DNA of 55,687 bases, taken from Candidatus Sulfotelmatobacter sp. (lineage in GTDB: Bacteria > Acidobacteriota > Terriglobia > Terriglobales > Acidobacteriaceae). The stretch covers positions 1 to 55,687 of the forward strand of contig JADGNQ010000024.1 of assembly GCA_017883385.1 (NCBI GenBank), read 5' to 3'. Under the pieces are notes generated by a model. That model saw only the letters and a program-made list of their open reading frames with translations. It had not been told where the DNA came from and made no database searches. The translations under genes and the position numbers were made by a program. Shown in pieces: positions 35,379 through 42,344 of this stretch; position 1 is the first letter of the stretch, and each line of letters begins with the position of its first letter.

Positions 35379-35429
35379 GAGCCGAGGCAGAACGAACTCA
35401 TCCACTTTCCCCTTCCGTAAGAATCCTTG

Positions 35430-35885
35430 CTAGGGACGCAGCATCGCCCCCGGCGCCAGCAAATCAAACGGATGCAGCGGAAGGTTTCTGGCAATCCCAA
35501 ACAGAATGATGGCGGCGCATAGTGCGTGGATCCAAACCGCAGGCAGGAAAAATCGCGGCAAACCCGGGCAGCGCAATCCGGTCGCCCGAATTTCTTCCAG
35601 CGCATGCGAGGCCAAGCCGTACGTCAGAAACGGCAGCAAGACAACGGTCAACGGATTCATGGCCCAGGCCGCCCGCAGGTTTCCATGAAGAAGCTGGTGG
35701 ATCGCCCGCAACGATCCGCATCCTGGGCAGTACCAGTCGGTCAAATACCGCACCGGACAAGGAGGAAAGACTCCAGACGTTGCCGGATCGAAAACACGCA
35801 GCATGACCACAGCCAGAGCAGTTGCTGCTAACATCGCGACCAGCAGCCAATGACTGCGCCAATGATGATTTCGAATGTCCGGCAT
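35430..35885 (-). CDS. DUF2752 membrane protein
   Basis: A 151-residue membrane protein with about three to four hydrophobic segments. The family signature is clear: FPPCPVRYLTDWYCPGCGSLRAIHQLLHGNLRAAWAMNPL. DUF2752 proteins are of unknown function and often lie beside CD225 or TM2-type zinc-ribbon membrane genes, as here: the dispanin-like gene is 17 bases upstream on the same strand. Confidence 0.9.
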   Translation of the reverse strand: MPDIRNHHWRSHWLLVAMLAATALAVVMLRVFDPATSGVFPPCPVRYLTDWYCPGCGSLRAIHQLLHGNLRAAWAMNPLTVVLLPFLTYGLASHALEEIRATGLRCPGLPRFFLPAVWIHALCAAIILFGIARNLPLHPFDLLAPGAMLRP

Positions 35886-35902
35886 AAAAACACTTCACCG
35901 TC

Positions 35903-36286
35903 CTAGTTCGAATGGCCGATGCCGCTCAAGATCCCGGCCATGATCAGTACCCCGTAGACCAGGGCGAACGCGAGTCCGAGACCGAACGAGATCCAGCACC
36001 ACATTTTCGCGTTTTTCGAGTCGGCTTGCGCTCCCGCCAGGTTGCCGGCCTGCAATTTGCCGTTGACCTGCGCCGCAAACACGATGGCCGGGATGCCCGT
36101 CGGAAGGCAGCAGAAAACGGTGGCTAAGATGGCAAACACCAGATAGTTCGGCACGGTGCCCGCCGGCAAAACGACTCCTGTGACGAGCGCAGTCGCGCTC
36201 GGCGCCACGGCTTGCAAGTTCCTGCCGCACTGCACGCATATCGCCGCGGTGTCCGCATTATTCGTGCCGCATTGGGTACAGAACAT
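35903..36286 (-). CDS. Zinc-ribbon CD225/dispanin-family membrane protein
   Basis: A 127-residue protein. It begins with a zinc ribbon (FCTQCGTNN...ICVQCGRN), then a CD225/dispanin domain with two membrane segments: PNYLVFAILATVFCCLPTGI and, after QVNGKLQAGNLAGAQADSKNAKMW, a second helix. The start is ATG 36286 because AGGAGG lies 6 bases upstream; the ATG at 36292 abuts that site. CD225 proteins in animals include the IFITM antiviral factors; bacterial ones have no settled role. Middle gene of a three-gene minus-strand unit. Confidence 0.88.
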   Translation of the reverse strand: MFCTQCGTNNADTAAICVQCGRNLQAVAPSATALVTGVVLPAGTVPNYLVFAILATVFCCLPTGIPAIVFAAQVNGKLQAGNLAGAQADSKNAKMWCWISFGLGLAFALVYGVLIMAGILSGIGHSN

Positions 36287-36322
36287 TCTCATCCTCCTGA
36301 GAAAGGATCATGAAGCGGTTCA

Positions 36323-37054
36323 CTACAGGACCGTGCCGTTCTCCAGGCACCCCTGCACCGACCCGCCGGAGTCAACTTTGATGACTGCGGATTCGTCCGA
36401 GCAGAAGGCGCGCACTCCGGTTGTGTTCGGCGTGATTGGGTGCGCCACGACCTGGAATTTCAAATTTATCCCGCCGGAACTCTCGGGCCGACAGTTCAGC
36501 AACTCAAACGCATATCCGCTCTTCTGACCTCTCGCAAGCTCACCGGAGATCAGTCGATCGTTGACCAAATCAGATAGAGAACACGTATAGCCCCCGTCGT
36601 GATGGTTTTCGCTATATGTATTCTCCGCCACAATGAGTAACCGCACTCCCGCCACCGCGGACGATTCATCGGCCGCCATGCGCGCGCGCAGCAGGTTCGG
36701 AATCGCAATCGCCGCAATGATCAGGACGATTGGAATGCCCGCAATCCAAACGTACCCGAGCACAAGCCCCGCCATCGCGATGCCCTCGCCTTTCAGCCGT
36801 CCCGCACTTTTGCGAATCTCCGACAAGGCAAGGTGCCCAAATACAATCGCTCCGACAAAAACGAATGGGATGAAAAACAGCAGCCCGCAAACCAGGCTGA
36901 CGATCGCTTTCCCGCTCGTCTCCGCGGGCGCGCCGCGGACTGGTGGAGCGGCCGGAATCGCCATCGAAGCTACGGAAGAATCCCTCCCGCAGACCCGGCA
37001 GAACCTGTCTCCCGCCGCCAGGCTGTTCCCGCAAGCTGCGCAAAACGAACTCAT
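36323..37054 (-). CDS. Zinc-ribbon DUF4190 protein with pilin-like C-terminal domain
   Basis: A 243-residue fusion. The N-terminal zinc ribbon (FCAACGNSL...FCRVCGRD) and Ala/Pro linker are followed by a DUF4190-type two-helix membrane unit (KAIVSLVCGLLFFIPFVFVGAIVFGHLALSEI). A third helix, IVLIIAAIAIPNLLRARMAADE, looks like a type IV pilin N-terminal helix. The C-terminal 110 residues (AENTYSENHHDGGYTCSLSDL...GVRAFCSDESAVI) are homologous to the end of the secreted protein at 39633. GGAG sits 5 bases before the ATG. It leads the minus-strand unit and diverges from the DUF4870-like pair. Confidence 0.85.
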   Translation of the reverse strand: MSSFCAACGNSLAAGDRFCRVCGRDSSVASMAIPAAPPVRGAPAETSGKAIVSLVCGLLFFIPFVFVGAIVFGHLALSEIRKSAGRLKGEGIAMAGLVLGYVWIAGIPIVLIIAAIAIPNLLRARMAADESSAVAGVRLLIVAENTYSENHHDGGYTCSLSDLVNDRLISGELARGQKSGYAFELLNCRPESSGGINLKFQVVAHPITPNTTGVRAFCSDESAVIKVDSGGSVQGCLENGTVL

Positions 37055-37197
37055 CTGGTCTCCGATGGCTGACCCTGCCTCTTACGAATTTTGCCGAAAC
37101 ACTACGCTTCGCCGTTCTCCGCGTCAATGCTAGATTGGTTACGCTGCTCTTTTGCCGCTGTCTCCAATCTCGCGCGACAATGGATCGAGCTACTCTC

Positions 37198-37671
37198 ATG
37201 CCAATCGCGTGCCCTGATTGCGCCGCCCAGATGCCCGAGATCGCCGCCTTCTGCCCCGGCTGCGGCCGTCCCATGATTCCTGCGACAAGCACGGCGACCA
37301 GGGCAGAGGGAAAGGTCGGCTTCTTCCACGAAAATATTGCAGGCGCGCTCGCCTACCTCACTTTCATCCCGGCGGTCGCCTTCTTGATCCTCGAACCCTA
37401 CAACGAGAACCGATTCGTGCGTTTTCACTCTATTCAATCTCTACTCCTATGGGTCGCCGGACTGGCCGCCGCGGCCGCGCTCAAGCTCGTTGGAATCATC
37501 TTGTTTATCATTCCAGTTGTCGGACCGCTCTTCGTCGTGTTGGTCTCCATGGTGATCGGGCTCGCCGCAGTCGTGATCTGGCTGGTGCTGGTGGTGAAAG
37601 CCCTGCAAGGGGACATGTTCAAACTCCCGCTCCTCGGCGATTTTGCGGACCAACACGCCGCCTCGTTCTAG
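37198..37671 (+). CDS. Zinc-ribbon DUF4870-like membrane protein (copy 1)
   Basis: A 157-residue protein: zinc ribbon (ACPDCAAQM...FCPGCGRP), then a hydrophobic DUF4870/Tic20-like domain with ENIAGALAYLTFIPAVAFLILEPYNENRFVRFHSIQSLLL and two further helices, ending PLLGDFADQHAASF. The start is ATG 37198 (or ATG 37180), placing the ribbon directly after Met as in the downstream paralogue; neither has a strong ribosome site. Function unknown. Confidence 0.85.
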   Translation: MPIACPDCAAQMPEIAAFCPGCGRPMIPATSTATRAEGKVGFFHENIAGALAYLTFIPAVAFLILEPYNENRFVRFHSIQSLLLWVAGLAAAAALKLVGIILFIIPVVGPLFVVLVSMVIGLAAVVIWLVLVVKALQGDMFKLPLLGDFADQHAASF

Positions 37672-37805
37672 AACTCACCTTCCGCGCTCCCAAATTGTTG
37701 ATTGCTTTGATAAGAGTTTTTTGGTACGTTGCCCCGACGCCGCCTGGGCCCGAACTTGCGCTGCTTATCGAGTCGGATGGTCTGGCGACCGAGGAGGACT
37801 TCCCT

Positions 37806-38270
37806 ATGGCTTTTTGCAGTACGTGCGGTGCACAGATTGCCGACGGCACGACGACTTGCGCGGCGTGTGCGGGCCGGGCTGTTGCCGCCCCCGCTCCGCC
37901 GCCCGCCGCCACTGCTGGAGGCATGGCAGACAACGTAGCCGGCATGCTGGCTTATATCACCATTATTCCAGCGATCATTTTCCTGGTGATGGAGCCTTAC
38001 AACAAGAACCGGTTCATCCGCTTTCATGCGTGGCAGAACATTTTCTTCCACGGGGCTTGGATCGTGCTCTGGATTGGCCTGATGATCGTTTCGGCTGTGC
38101 TGGCGTTTATCCCGATTCTCGGACATCTCGTCGCGTTCCTCCTTTGGATGGCCCTTGCGCTGGGCGGTCTCATCATCTGGATCATCCTCTTGATGAAGGC
38201 CAACGGTGGCCAGATGTACAAGCTACCTTTCATCGGCGATTTGGCGGAAAAACAAGCCAACGCGATGTAA
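37806..38270 (+). CDS. Zinc-ribbon DUF4870-like membrane protein (copy 2)
   Basis: A 154-residue paralogue of the preceding gene: ribbon FCSTCGAQI...CAACAG, then DNVAGMLAYITIIPAIIFLVMEPYNKNRFIRFHAWQNIFF and two more helices, ending PFIGDLAEKQANAM. Shared strings such as EPYN-NRF-RFH show tandem duplication. GAGGAGG at 37791-37797 stands 8 bases before the ATG 37806; a long open frame running back to 37218 is out of frame with copy 1 and is not used. The second Cys pair is CAAC rather than CPGC. Confidence 0.88.
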   Translation: MAFCSTCGAQIADGTTTCAACAGRAVAAPAPPPAATAGGMADNVAGMLAYITIIPAIIFLVMEPYNKNRFIRFHAWQNIFFHGAWIVLWIGLMIVSAVLAFIPILGHLVAFLLWMALALGGLIIWIILLMKANGGQMYKLPFIGDLAEKQANAM

Positions 38271-38312
38271 GTTCTACCGGCTCGCAAACGGTTTCGGCCG
38301 TGCGCTCTATCA

Positions 38313-38354
38313 GCCTCGCGAGTTCATCCGCATCCGCGGGTGAACTCGCTAGGC
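38313..38354. repeat. Long imperfect hairpin
   Basis: GCCTCGCGAGTTCA and TGAACTCGCTAGGC make a 14-bp stem with one mismatch around a 14-base centre. It follows the second DUF4870-like gene by 42 bases. No T-run follows, so a terminator, mRNA-stabilising hairpin or protein site are all possible. Confidence 0.5.
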
Positions 38355-38499
38355 GCTCTCTGATTTCAAGCCAGAACACGCTGCCCCTTGACTTTCTTCC
38401 GATAAGCTGTCAATCCTATTAGCTTTCCCCGCACCGGAAATCCACGCTTCTAGTGTCGGTTTCACCCGGTCGGGAATCTTGGGACGATTGGGGAATTCA

Positions 38500-39474
38500 T
38501 TGCGAGTCCGGGTGTTCTATCACGACAAGTGCTTTGACGGAGCTTCCTCCGCCGCTCTGTTTTCGCGCTTTTACCGCGAGCGCATTCGCAGCGATGCCGA
38601 GTTTGTGTTTACCGGACTCGTTCACCGTGCCGGATCTCTGTTTGACGAAAAGGAGTTCGACGGCGACGAGAACGCCATCGTCGACTTCAAGTACTCCAGT
38701 TCGCCCAGAATCACTTGGTGGTTCGACCATCACGAAAGCGCTTTTCTGTCGCCTGCCGACGCCGAACACTTCGAGCAGAATGAGAGCAACCGCAAGTTCT
38801 ACGATCCCGCCTACAAGTCCTGCACCAGTTTCATCGCCATGATCGCCCAGCAGCACTTCGGCTTCGACCCGGCCCCCGTGGCCGATCTCATCCATTGGAC
38901 CGACATCATCGACGGCGCGATGTACTCTGACGCCAAAACCGCTGTCGAGATGAAAGCGCCCGCTATGAAGCTGACCATGGTGATCGAATCGGCGCCCGAC
39001 CACGTCTTCGTCCCTAACTTGATTCCGCTTCTGGCCACGAAGTCCTTGGCGGAGATTCTCGAAGAACCTTTTGTCGCGCCCTTACTGGCGCCGCTGCTCA
39101 AGCGCCATGAGCTGTCGATCGGCATCCTGCAGGAGCGCACCGAGTGCAAGGACGGCACGATCTTCTTCGACGTCACCGACCACGACCTCGAGGGCTACAA
39201 CAAATTCGTTCCCTACTACCTGCATCCAGAATCGGTCTACAGCGTCGGTCTGAGTAAAAGCAGTTTTCGCGTGAAGGTCTCGGTAGGATCGAACCCCTGG
39301 GCGCCGCAGGAGCCAGAAGTCAATCTAGCCCGGATTTGCGAGCGCTACGGCGGCGGCGGCCACGCCCGCGTCGGCGCGATCTCATTCGACGTGGACCAGC
39401 ACGCCGCCGCCATCAAGGCCTCGCAGGAAATCGTCGCCGAACTGCGCGCCGCCATTCGCCAAAAGAAAAGCTGA
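38500..39474 (+). CDS. DHH/DHHA1-family phosphoesterase
   Basis: About 324 residues. The N-terminal part has YHDKCFDGASSAAL and the DHH motif in WWFDHHES; the C-terminal part has the DHHA1 signature ERYGGGGHARVGAISF. This is the layout of oligoribonuclease/nanoRNase- and cyclic-dinucleotide-phosphodiesterase-like enzymes, but the first Asp cluster is changed (IVDFKYSS instead of a standard DxxP pattern), so substrate class is open. No ATG is available; TTG 38500 is chosen because GGGG lies about 6 bases upstream and the protein then opens on the first strand. It converges on the 39633 gene. Confidence 0.8.
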   Translation: MRVRVFYHDKCFDGASSAALFSRFYRERIRSDAEFVFTGLVHRAGSLFDEKEFDGDENAIVDFKYSSSPRITWWFDHHESAFLSPADAEHFEQNESNRKFYDPAYKSCTSFIAMIAQQHFGFDPAPVADLIHWTDIIDGAMYSDAKTAVEMKAPAMKLTMVIESAPDHVFVPNLIPLLATKSLAEILEEPFVAPLLAPLLKRHELSIGILQERTECKDGTIFFDVTDHDLEGYNKFVPYYLHPESVYSVGLSKSSFRVKVSVGSNPWAPQEPEVNLARICERYGGGGHARVGAISFDVDQHAAAIKASQEIVAELRAAIRQKKS

Positions 39475-39484
39475 CAAGGTAAGC

Positions 39485-39540
39485 GGGTGCCCCACCCTTG
39501 TCCCTGCGGGTTTTGCAGGGACAGGGTGGGGATTTTGATT
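39485..39540. repeat. GGGTGCCCCA-type hairpin repeat 1
   Basis: GGGTGCCCCACCC-TTGTCCCTGC and GCAGGGACA-GGGTGGGG form an almost perfect hairpin (loop GGGTTTT), then GATTTTGATTTT. A sister unit lies 20 bases further. Located between two convergent genes; may also end transcription. Confidence 0.7.
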
Positions 39541-39560
39541 TTCCTAAATCGACTTACGGC

Positions 39561-39608
39561 TGGGTGCCCCATTTCTCGCGTCCTTTGCGAGAAGTGGGGA
39601 TTTTTGAT
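39561..39608. repeat. GGGTGCCCCA-type hairpin repeat 2
   Basis: GGGTGCCCCA-TTTCTCGC and GCGAGAAG-TGGGG form a hairpin, followed by ATTTTTGAT. Ends match repeat 1 while the stem interior differs, so pairing is kept as the sequence changes. Confidence 0.7.
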
Positions 39609-39632
39609 CGTGAAGTAGAACTCCACCGCCAA

Positions 39633-40619
39633 CTACTGCACCACCGCCCCGCCAGCCAGACACGTCGCCGCATTCCCGTCGCTGGAAGATCGAATCACTC
39701 CCGACTGATCCGCGCAGAATGCCTTTCGCCCAAAACTGTTTCCATTCGGCACAGCCGTAAGACGAAACCCAGTAGCCGGTGTCCCGGCACATTCGGAAAG
39801 CGCAAACACGAACCCGTACTTCTTCCCGCTGGCCAGCCCGCTATTGATGAGCATCGCCTGGTGCTCGTTCGGTGCGCCACCGCCGAAACCGTCCAAACTC
39901 GACAAGGAGCAGCTGTAGCCCACGGTCGAGTACGTGCTCGCGTAAGTGACCTCGGCTGTCAGAATCGTCCGCATCGCAGCCACGACCATGGTGTCGCTGC
40001 TTGCCGGCTGCACCGAAACCTGAGGGCGCGGAGTGAACGTGCCGGTCGTTCCAGCGGATTGGGGTGCCGGCGTCATTTTCTCTGTGATGGCCTTCAGGAA
40101 ATCCGGATCCGCCAAAGGAAGGTGGATAGTCACGGAAATCTCATTCAGCTTCCACACCTGAGCCTCTTGTTTCATCGAGAACGTCATCTGCGGCATGAAC
40201 GGGGTCCGCTCCTCCTGGCCGTTCTTGTAGATGTGGAATGTCAGCTCGATGTCGTCCTGATCGCCGCGCAGCGCGTCGTTCTCCACCGTGATCTCAACCT
40301 TCTGGCTGGTCTTCGGATCGTCTCCAGACAGCAGGACCGACCCAGTCTCAAACGTCTGCACATTCTGGCCTTGCGCTTCGAGTTGGCTCAACATCACGGA
40401 ATATTGCTGCAGGTTCGCCAGGGCTCCCGACTTCTCCAATGCCGTGCGCGTGGCCATGGGCAGATGCTTTACGAAGGTTCCAGCCGTCTTGCTGAAAAAC
40501 ATTTCCAGCAGCGCTTGCCGCGCGGTTTGCGGAGCCGTTTGTGCAGCGGTCGCAGTCCGAGCCCACGAACCGGCAACGCACAAGATCGCAACCGCCAGAG
40601 AAACGACGACTCTTCGCAT
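39633..40619 (-). CDS. Secreted protein with pilin-like C-terminal domain
   Basis: A 328-residue exported protein. A signal peptide (VVVSLAVAILCVAGSWA) leads to a helical-plus-strand N-terminal domain (about 35-200: EMFFSKTAGTFVKHLPMATRTAL ... ISVTIHLPLADPDFLKAI). A Pro/Thr linker joins a C-terminal domain (about 215-328) homologous to the end of the zinc-ribbon protein at 36323: AEVTYASTYSTVGYSCSLSSL, INSGLASGKKYGF, RKAFCADQSGVI. Four or more conserved cysteines suggest disulfides. A long open frame on the other strand is a shadow. Role unknown. Confidence 0.78.
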   Translation of the reverse strand: MRRVVVSLAVAILCVAGSWARTATAAQTAPQTARQALLEMFFSKTAGTFVKHLPMATRTALEKSGALANLQQYSVMLSQLEAQGQNVQTFETGSVLLSGDDPKTSQKVEITVENDALRGDQDDIELTFHIYKNGQEERTPFMPQMTFSMKQEAQVWKLNEISVTIHLPLADPDFLKAITEKMTPAPQSAGTTGTFTPRPQVSVQPASSDTMVVAAMRTILTAEVTYASTYSTVGYSCSLSSLDGFGGGAPNEHQAMLINSGLASGKKYGFVFALSECAGTPATGFRLTAVPNGNSFGRKAFCADQSGVIRSSSDGNAATCLAGGAVVQ

Positions 40620-40730
40620 GGTTAATCTCCCTCGTTGATCGTGACATTCTTCCCGCGTCCTCTCCAGTTACCGAGGTAAGGGCAAGCGTCAGGAAGACAG
40701 GAAGAGCTGGGAAGAGTATCGGAAGAGTAG

Positions 40731-40837
40731 TGGTGCAGTTTGACAGTAGGGTCGTACAGGGCTCGCTTTGAAGAACGATTCGTATCAGGGCTTCGCTTCA
40801 GCGATGCCGCAAAAGGCACAATGCGCTGACGGCTTTG
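40731..40837 (+). repeat. Degenerate unit related to the 120-bp repeat family
   Basis: Begins TGGTGCAGTTTGACAGTAGG, matching the degenerate unit at 34444, then GAACGATTCGTATCAGGGCTT, a diverged form of the core of copies A-C, and ends just before copy B. Confidence 0.55.
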
Positions 40838-40958
40838 CAGGCTGGGGAAAAACGCACGATTCGTATCAGGCTATGCCTTCAGGCATAGCGTAAATGCTGG
40901 CGCATCAATCACGCCTTCAGGCGCTGGTCACGCGGAATGCGACTTTTTCCGCAGCCTC
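40838..40958 (+). repeat. Dispersed palindromic repeat, copy B
   Basis: CAGGCTGGGGAAAAACGCAC ... TTTTTCCGCAGCCTC terminal inverted repeats enclose ATTCGTATCAGG, the perfect hairpin CTATGCC-TTCA-GGCATAG, GTAAATGCTGGCG, and CACGCCTTCAGGCGCTG. It is nearly identical to copy C and close to copy A. Confidence 0.82.
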
Positions 40959-41089
40959 TGAAGCCGCCGTGATTCGCTCGGTTGCGGTGGCTAAACAGCC
41001 AACTCTGCCGTGAATGCTGGTGTGGCATGCTCGAAGGAGTCTGGGTCATAGCTCAATCGCATCCGAAAGAGTGGAAGACTAAGGACGCG

Positions 41090-41190
41090 CTCCCAGCCGC
41101 GAAGCGGCGAAAGAATGCAGCCCACGGCGTAAGCCGTGAGTAAAAAGTGGAAACAGTCGAGCCCCGGAGGGGCGAAAGAAAGGCTATGAA
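41090..41190. repeat. Array of short hairpins upstream of the DUF2127 gene
   Basis: Three units in a row: AGCCGCGAAGCGGCGAAAGAA, then CCCACGGCGTAAGCCGTGAG, then GAGCCCCGGAGGGGCGAAAGAA. Each is a 4-6 bp stem with a GAA, GTAA or GGA-type loop; the first and third share the tail GCGAAAGAA. Similar hairpins follow the DUF2127 gene at 41822. Confidence 0.55.
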
Positions 41191-41300
41191 ACAGACTCCT
41201 GATAGGAATCTACTCTCAAGGTGCACCACTACCCAGGCAGGTCCCGCGTTACGCAATCCCCTCGTCCGTGATACTCTGCCTTTGGTAATCGCCTGCATTC

Positions 41301-41822
41301 ATGCGCCCGTCCGGACCCAAGTCTGATCCACACCGCCGCCAGCGGCGCGTGCTCCGGGCCGTCGCGATGTTCGAGTTCTTCAAAGGCATCTTTGTCGTGG
41401 TGATGGGAGTGTGCGCCCTTGCCCTCGTGCACAAAGATGTCTGGCTGTACGCCGAAAGCCTCCTTGCCCTCTTCCACATCAGCACCGATCGCCGTTCTGC
41501 TCAACTGTTTCTCGACTTCGCCGACAACGTGACCGACGCGCGCCTCTGGGCGGCGGCCCGTATCGCCTTTGCTTACGCCGCGCTGCGCTTCACCGAAGCC
41601 TATGGCCTGTGGAAGGCACGCACCTGGGCCGAGTGGGTCGCGTTTGTTTCCGGAGCCGTACTGCTCCCGCTCGAAGTCCGCGAACTCCTTCGCGGATTGA
41701 CCTGGTTGCGATGCACTCTGTTTGTCGTCAACCTCGCCGTCGTCTCATATATGCTCTACGTCATCCTCTCCAACCGCCGCGAACGCCGCAACGCTGCTGC
41801 CATGGCCGCAGGAATGAGTTAG
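41301..41822 (+). CDS. DUF2127 membrane protein
   Basis: A 173-residue protein with three to four membrane helices and the DUF2127 pattern: RAVAMFEFFKGIFVVVMGVCALAL, a helical segment, YAALRFTEAYGLWKARTWAEWVAFVSGAVLLPLEVREL, and a last helix. Function of the family is unknown. It stands alone between hairpin arrays. The basic N-terminus is cytoplasmic by the positive-inside rule. Confidence 0.88.
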   Translation: MRPSGPKSDPHRRQRRVLRAVAMFEFFKGIFVVVMGVCALALVHKDVWLYAESLLALFHISTDRRSAQLFLDFADNVTDARLWAAARIAFAYAALRFTEAYGLWKARTWAEWVAFVSGAVLLPLEVRELLRGLTWLRCTLFVVNLAVVSYMLYVILSNRRERRNAAAMAAGMS

Positions 41823-41867
41823 CCCCGAAAGGGGCGGTATTCATTAGCCCCGGACGTAAGTCCGGGG
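41822..41867. repeat. Two short perfect hairpins after the DUF2127 gene
   Basis: GCCCC-GAAA-GGGGC (41822-41835) and CCCCGGAC-GTAA-GTCCGGGG (41848-41867). Same GNNA-type loops and stems as the array before the gene; the second is an 8-bp perfect stem. They may help to end transcription, but no T-run is present. Confidence 0.55.
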
Positions 41868-42344
41868 TGCTGGCGGGAAGTTCGAGCGAGTCCCCTAGGA
41901 CGGCACTGGCCCCCACGCGCACTCTTAAGATGGGGGTCGAGTTTTTTCCACAACTCCGCCCTGTGACATCCAACCTTGACCCTGAAGTTCAAACAGCAGA
42001 TCATGGTCAAGGCGGAGGCGGTGTAGGAGGCAGCCAGCAAGACGGTCGTAAGTCCTTTGAGATCAAGATTTTGCCCCTAAGTTGTTGCAGCTCTTAGATT
42101 ACTTTGCGATTTCCCGCTAAGTCGATGATTCCAATAGACCGAGGGGGGAGGGGGGTACTCCCAAATCCAGCCGAATTTCCCAAAACAGACTTTCCGCGCA
42201 AGCCACCTCGGCCGGCTAGTGTCCAGCGTTATTTTCGCGACATTTCCACAGACCGGGTTTCAACCACCTTCCTCCTGACTACTCCCCGCATCCTCACAGC
42301 CCCGCGTGGTAGCCTGAATGAATCTCACGTCGCACGGGGAATTC
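41868..42344. other. Intergenic region with a G-rich tract
   Basis: A gap of about 480 bases upstream of the RNB gene with no convincing gene. It contains GGGGGGAGGGGGG at 42143-42155 followed by TACTCCC. The stretch 42050-42160 resembles, from memory, decayed intergenic repeats in related genomes; I cannot verify this here. Confidence 0.4.

Larger units (their letters stand above)
40620..41300. other. Repeat-rich intergenic region
   Basis: A 681-base gap without a convincing gene. From left to right it holds a purine-rich stretch (AGGAAGA/GGAAGAG repeats, 40690-40730), a degenerate repeat unit (40731-40837), copy B of the dispersed repeat (40838-40958), and an array of small hairpins (41090-41190). 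Confidence 0.6.

Noticed and set aside
37218-38270. Long frame that would extend the second DUF4870-like gene upstream
   Set aside because: Its first 196 codons run out of frame through the first DUF4870-like gene. The ATG at 37806 has a strong ribosome site and begins with the zinc ribbon.
39485-39608. Possible CRISPR array
   Set aside because: Only two units with different interiors and hairpin form; no equal-length spacers and no cas genes in the window.
39498-40625. 375-codon open frame on the plus strand
   Set aside because: Antisense to the secreted protein at 39633, which has a signal peptide and a domain shared with another gene. The antisense product is Arg/His-rich and unlike a protein family.
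42143-42155. Possible G-quadruplex
   Set aside because: Only two G-runs separated by one A; a four-run pattern is not present on either strand.
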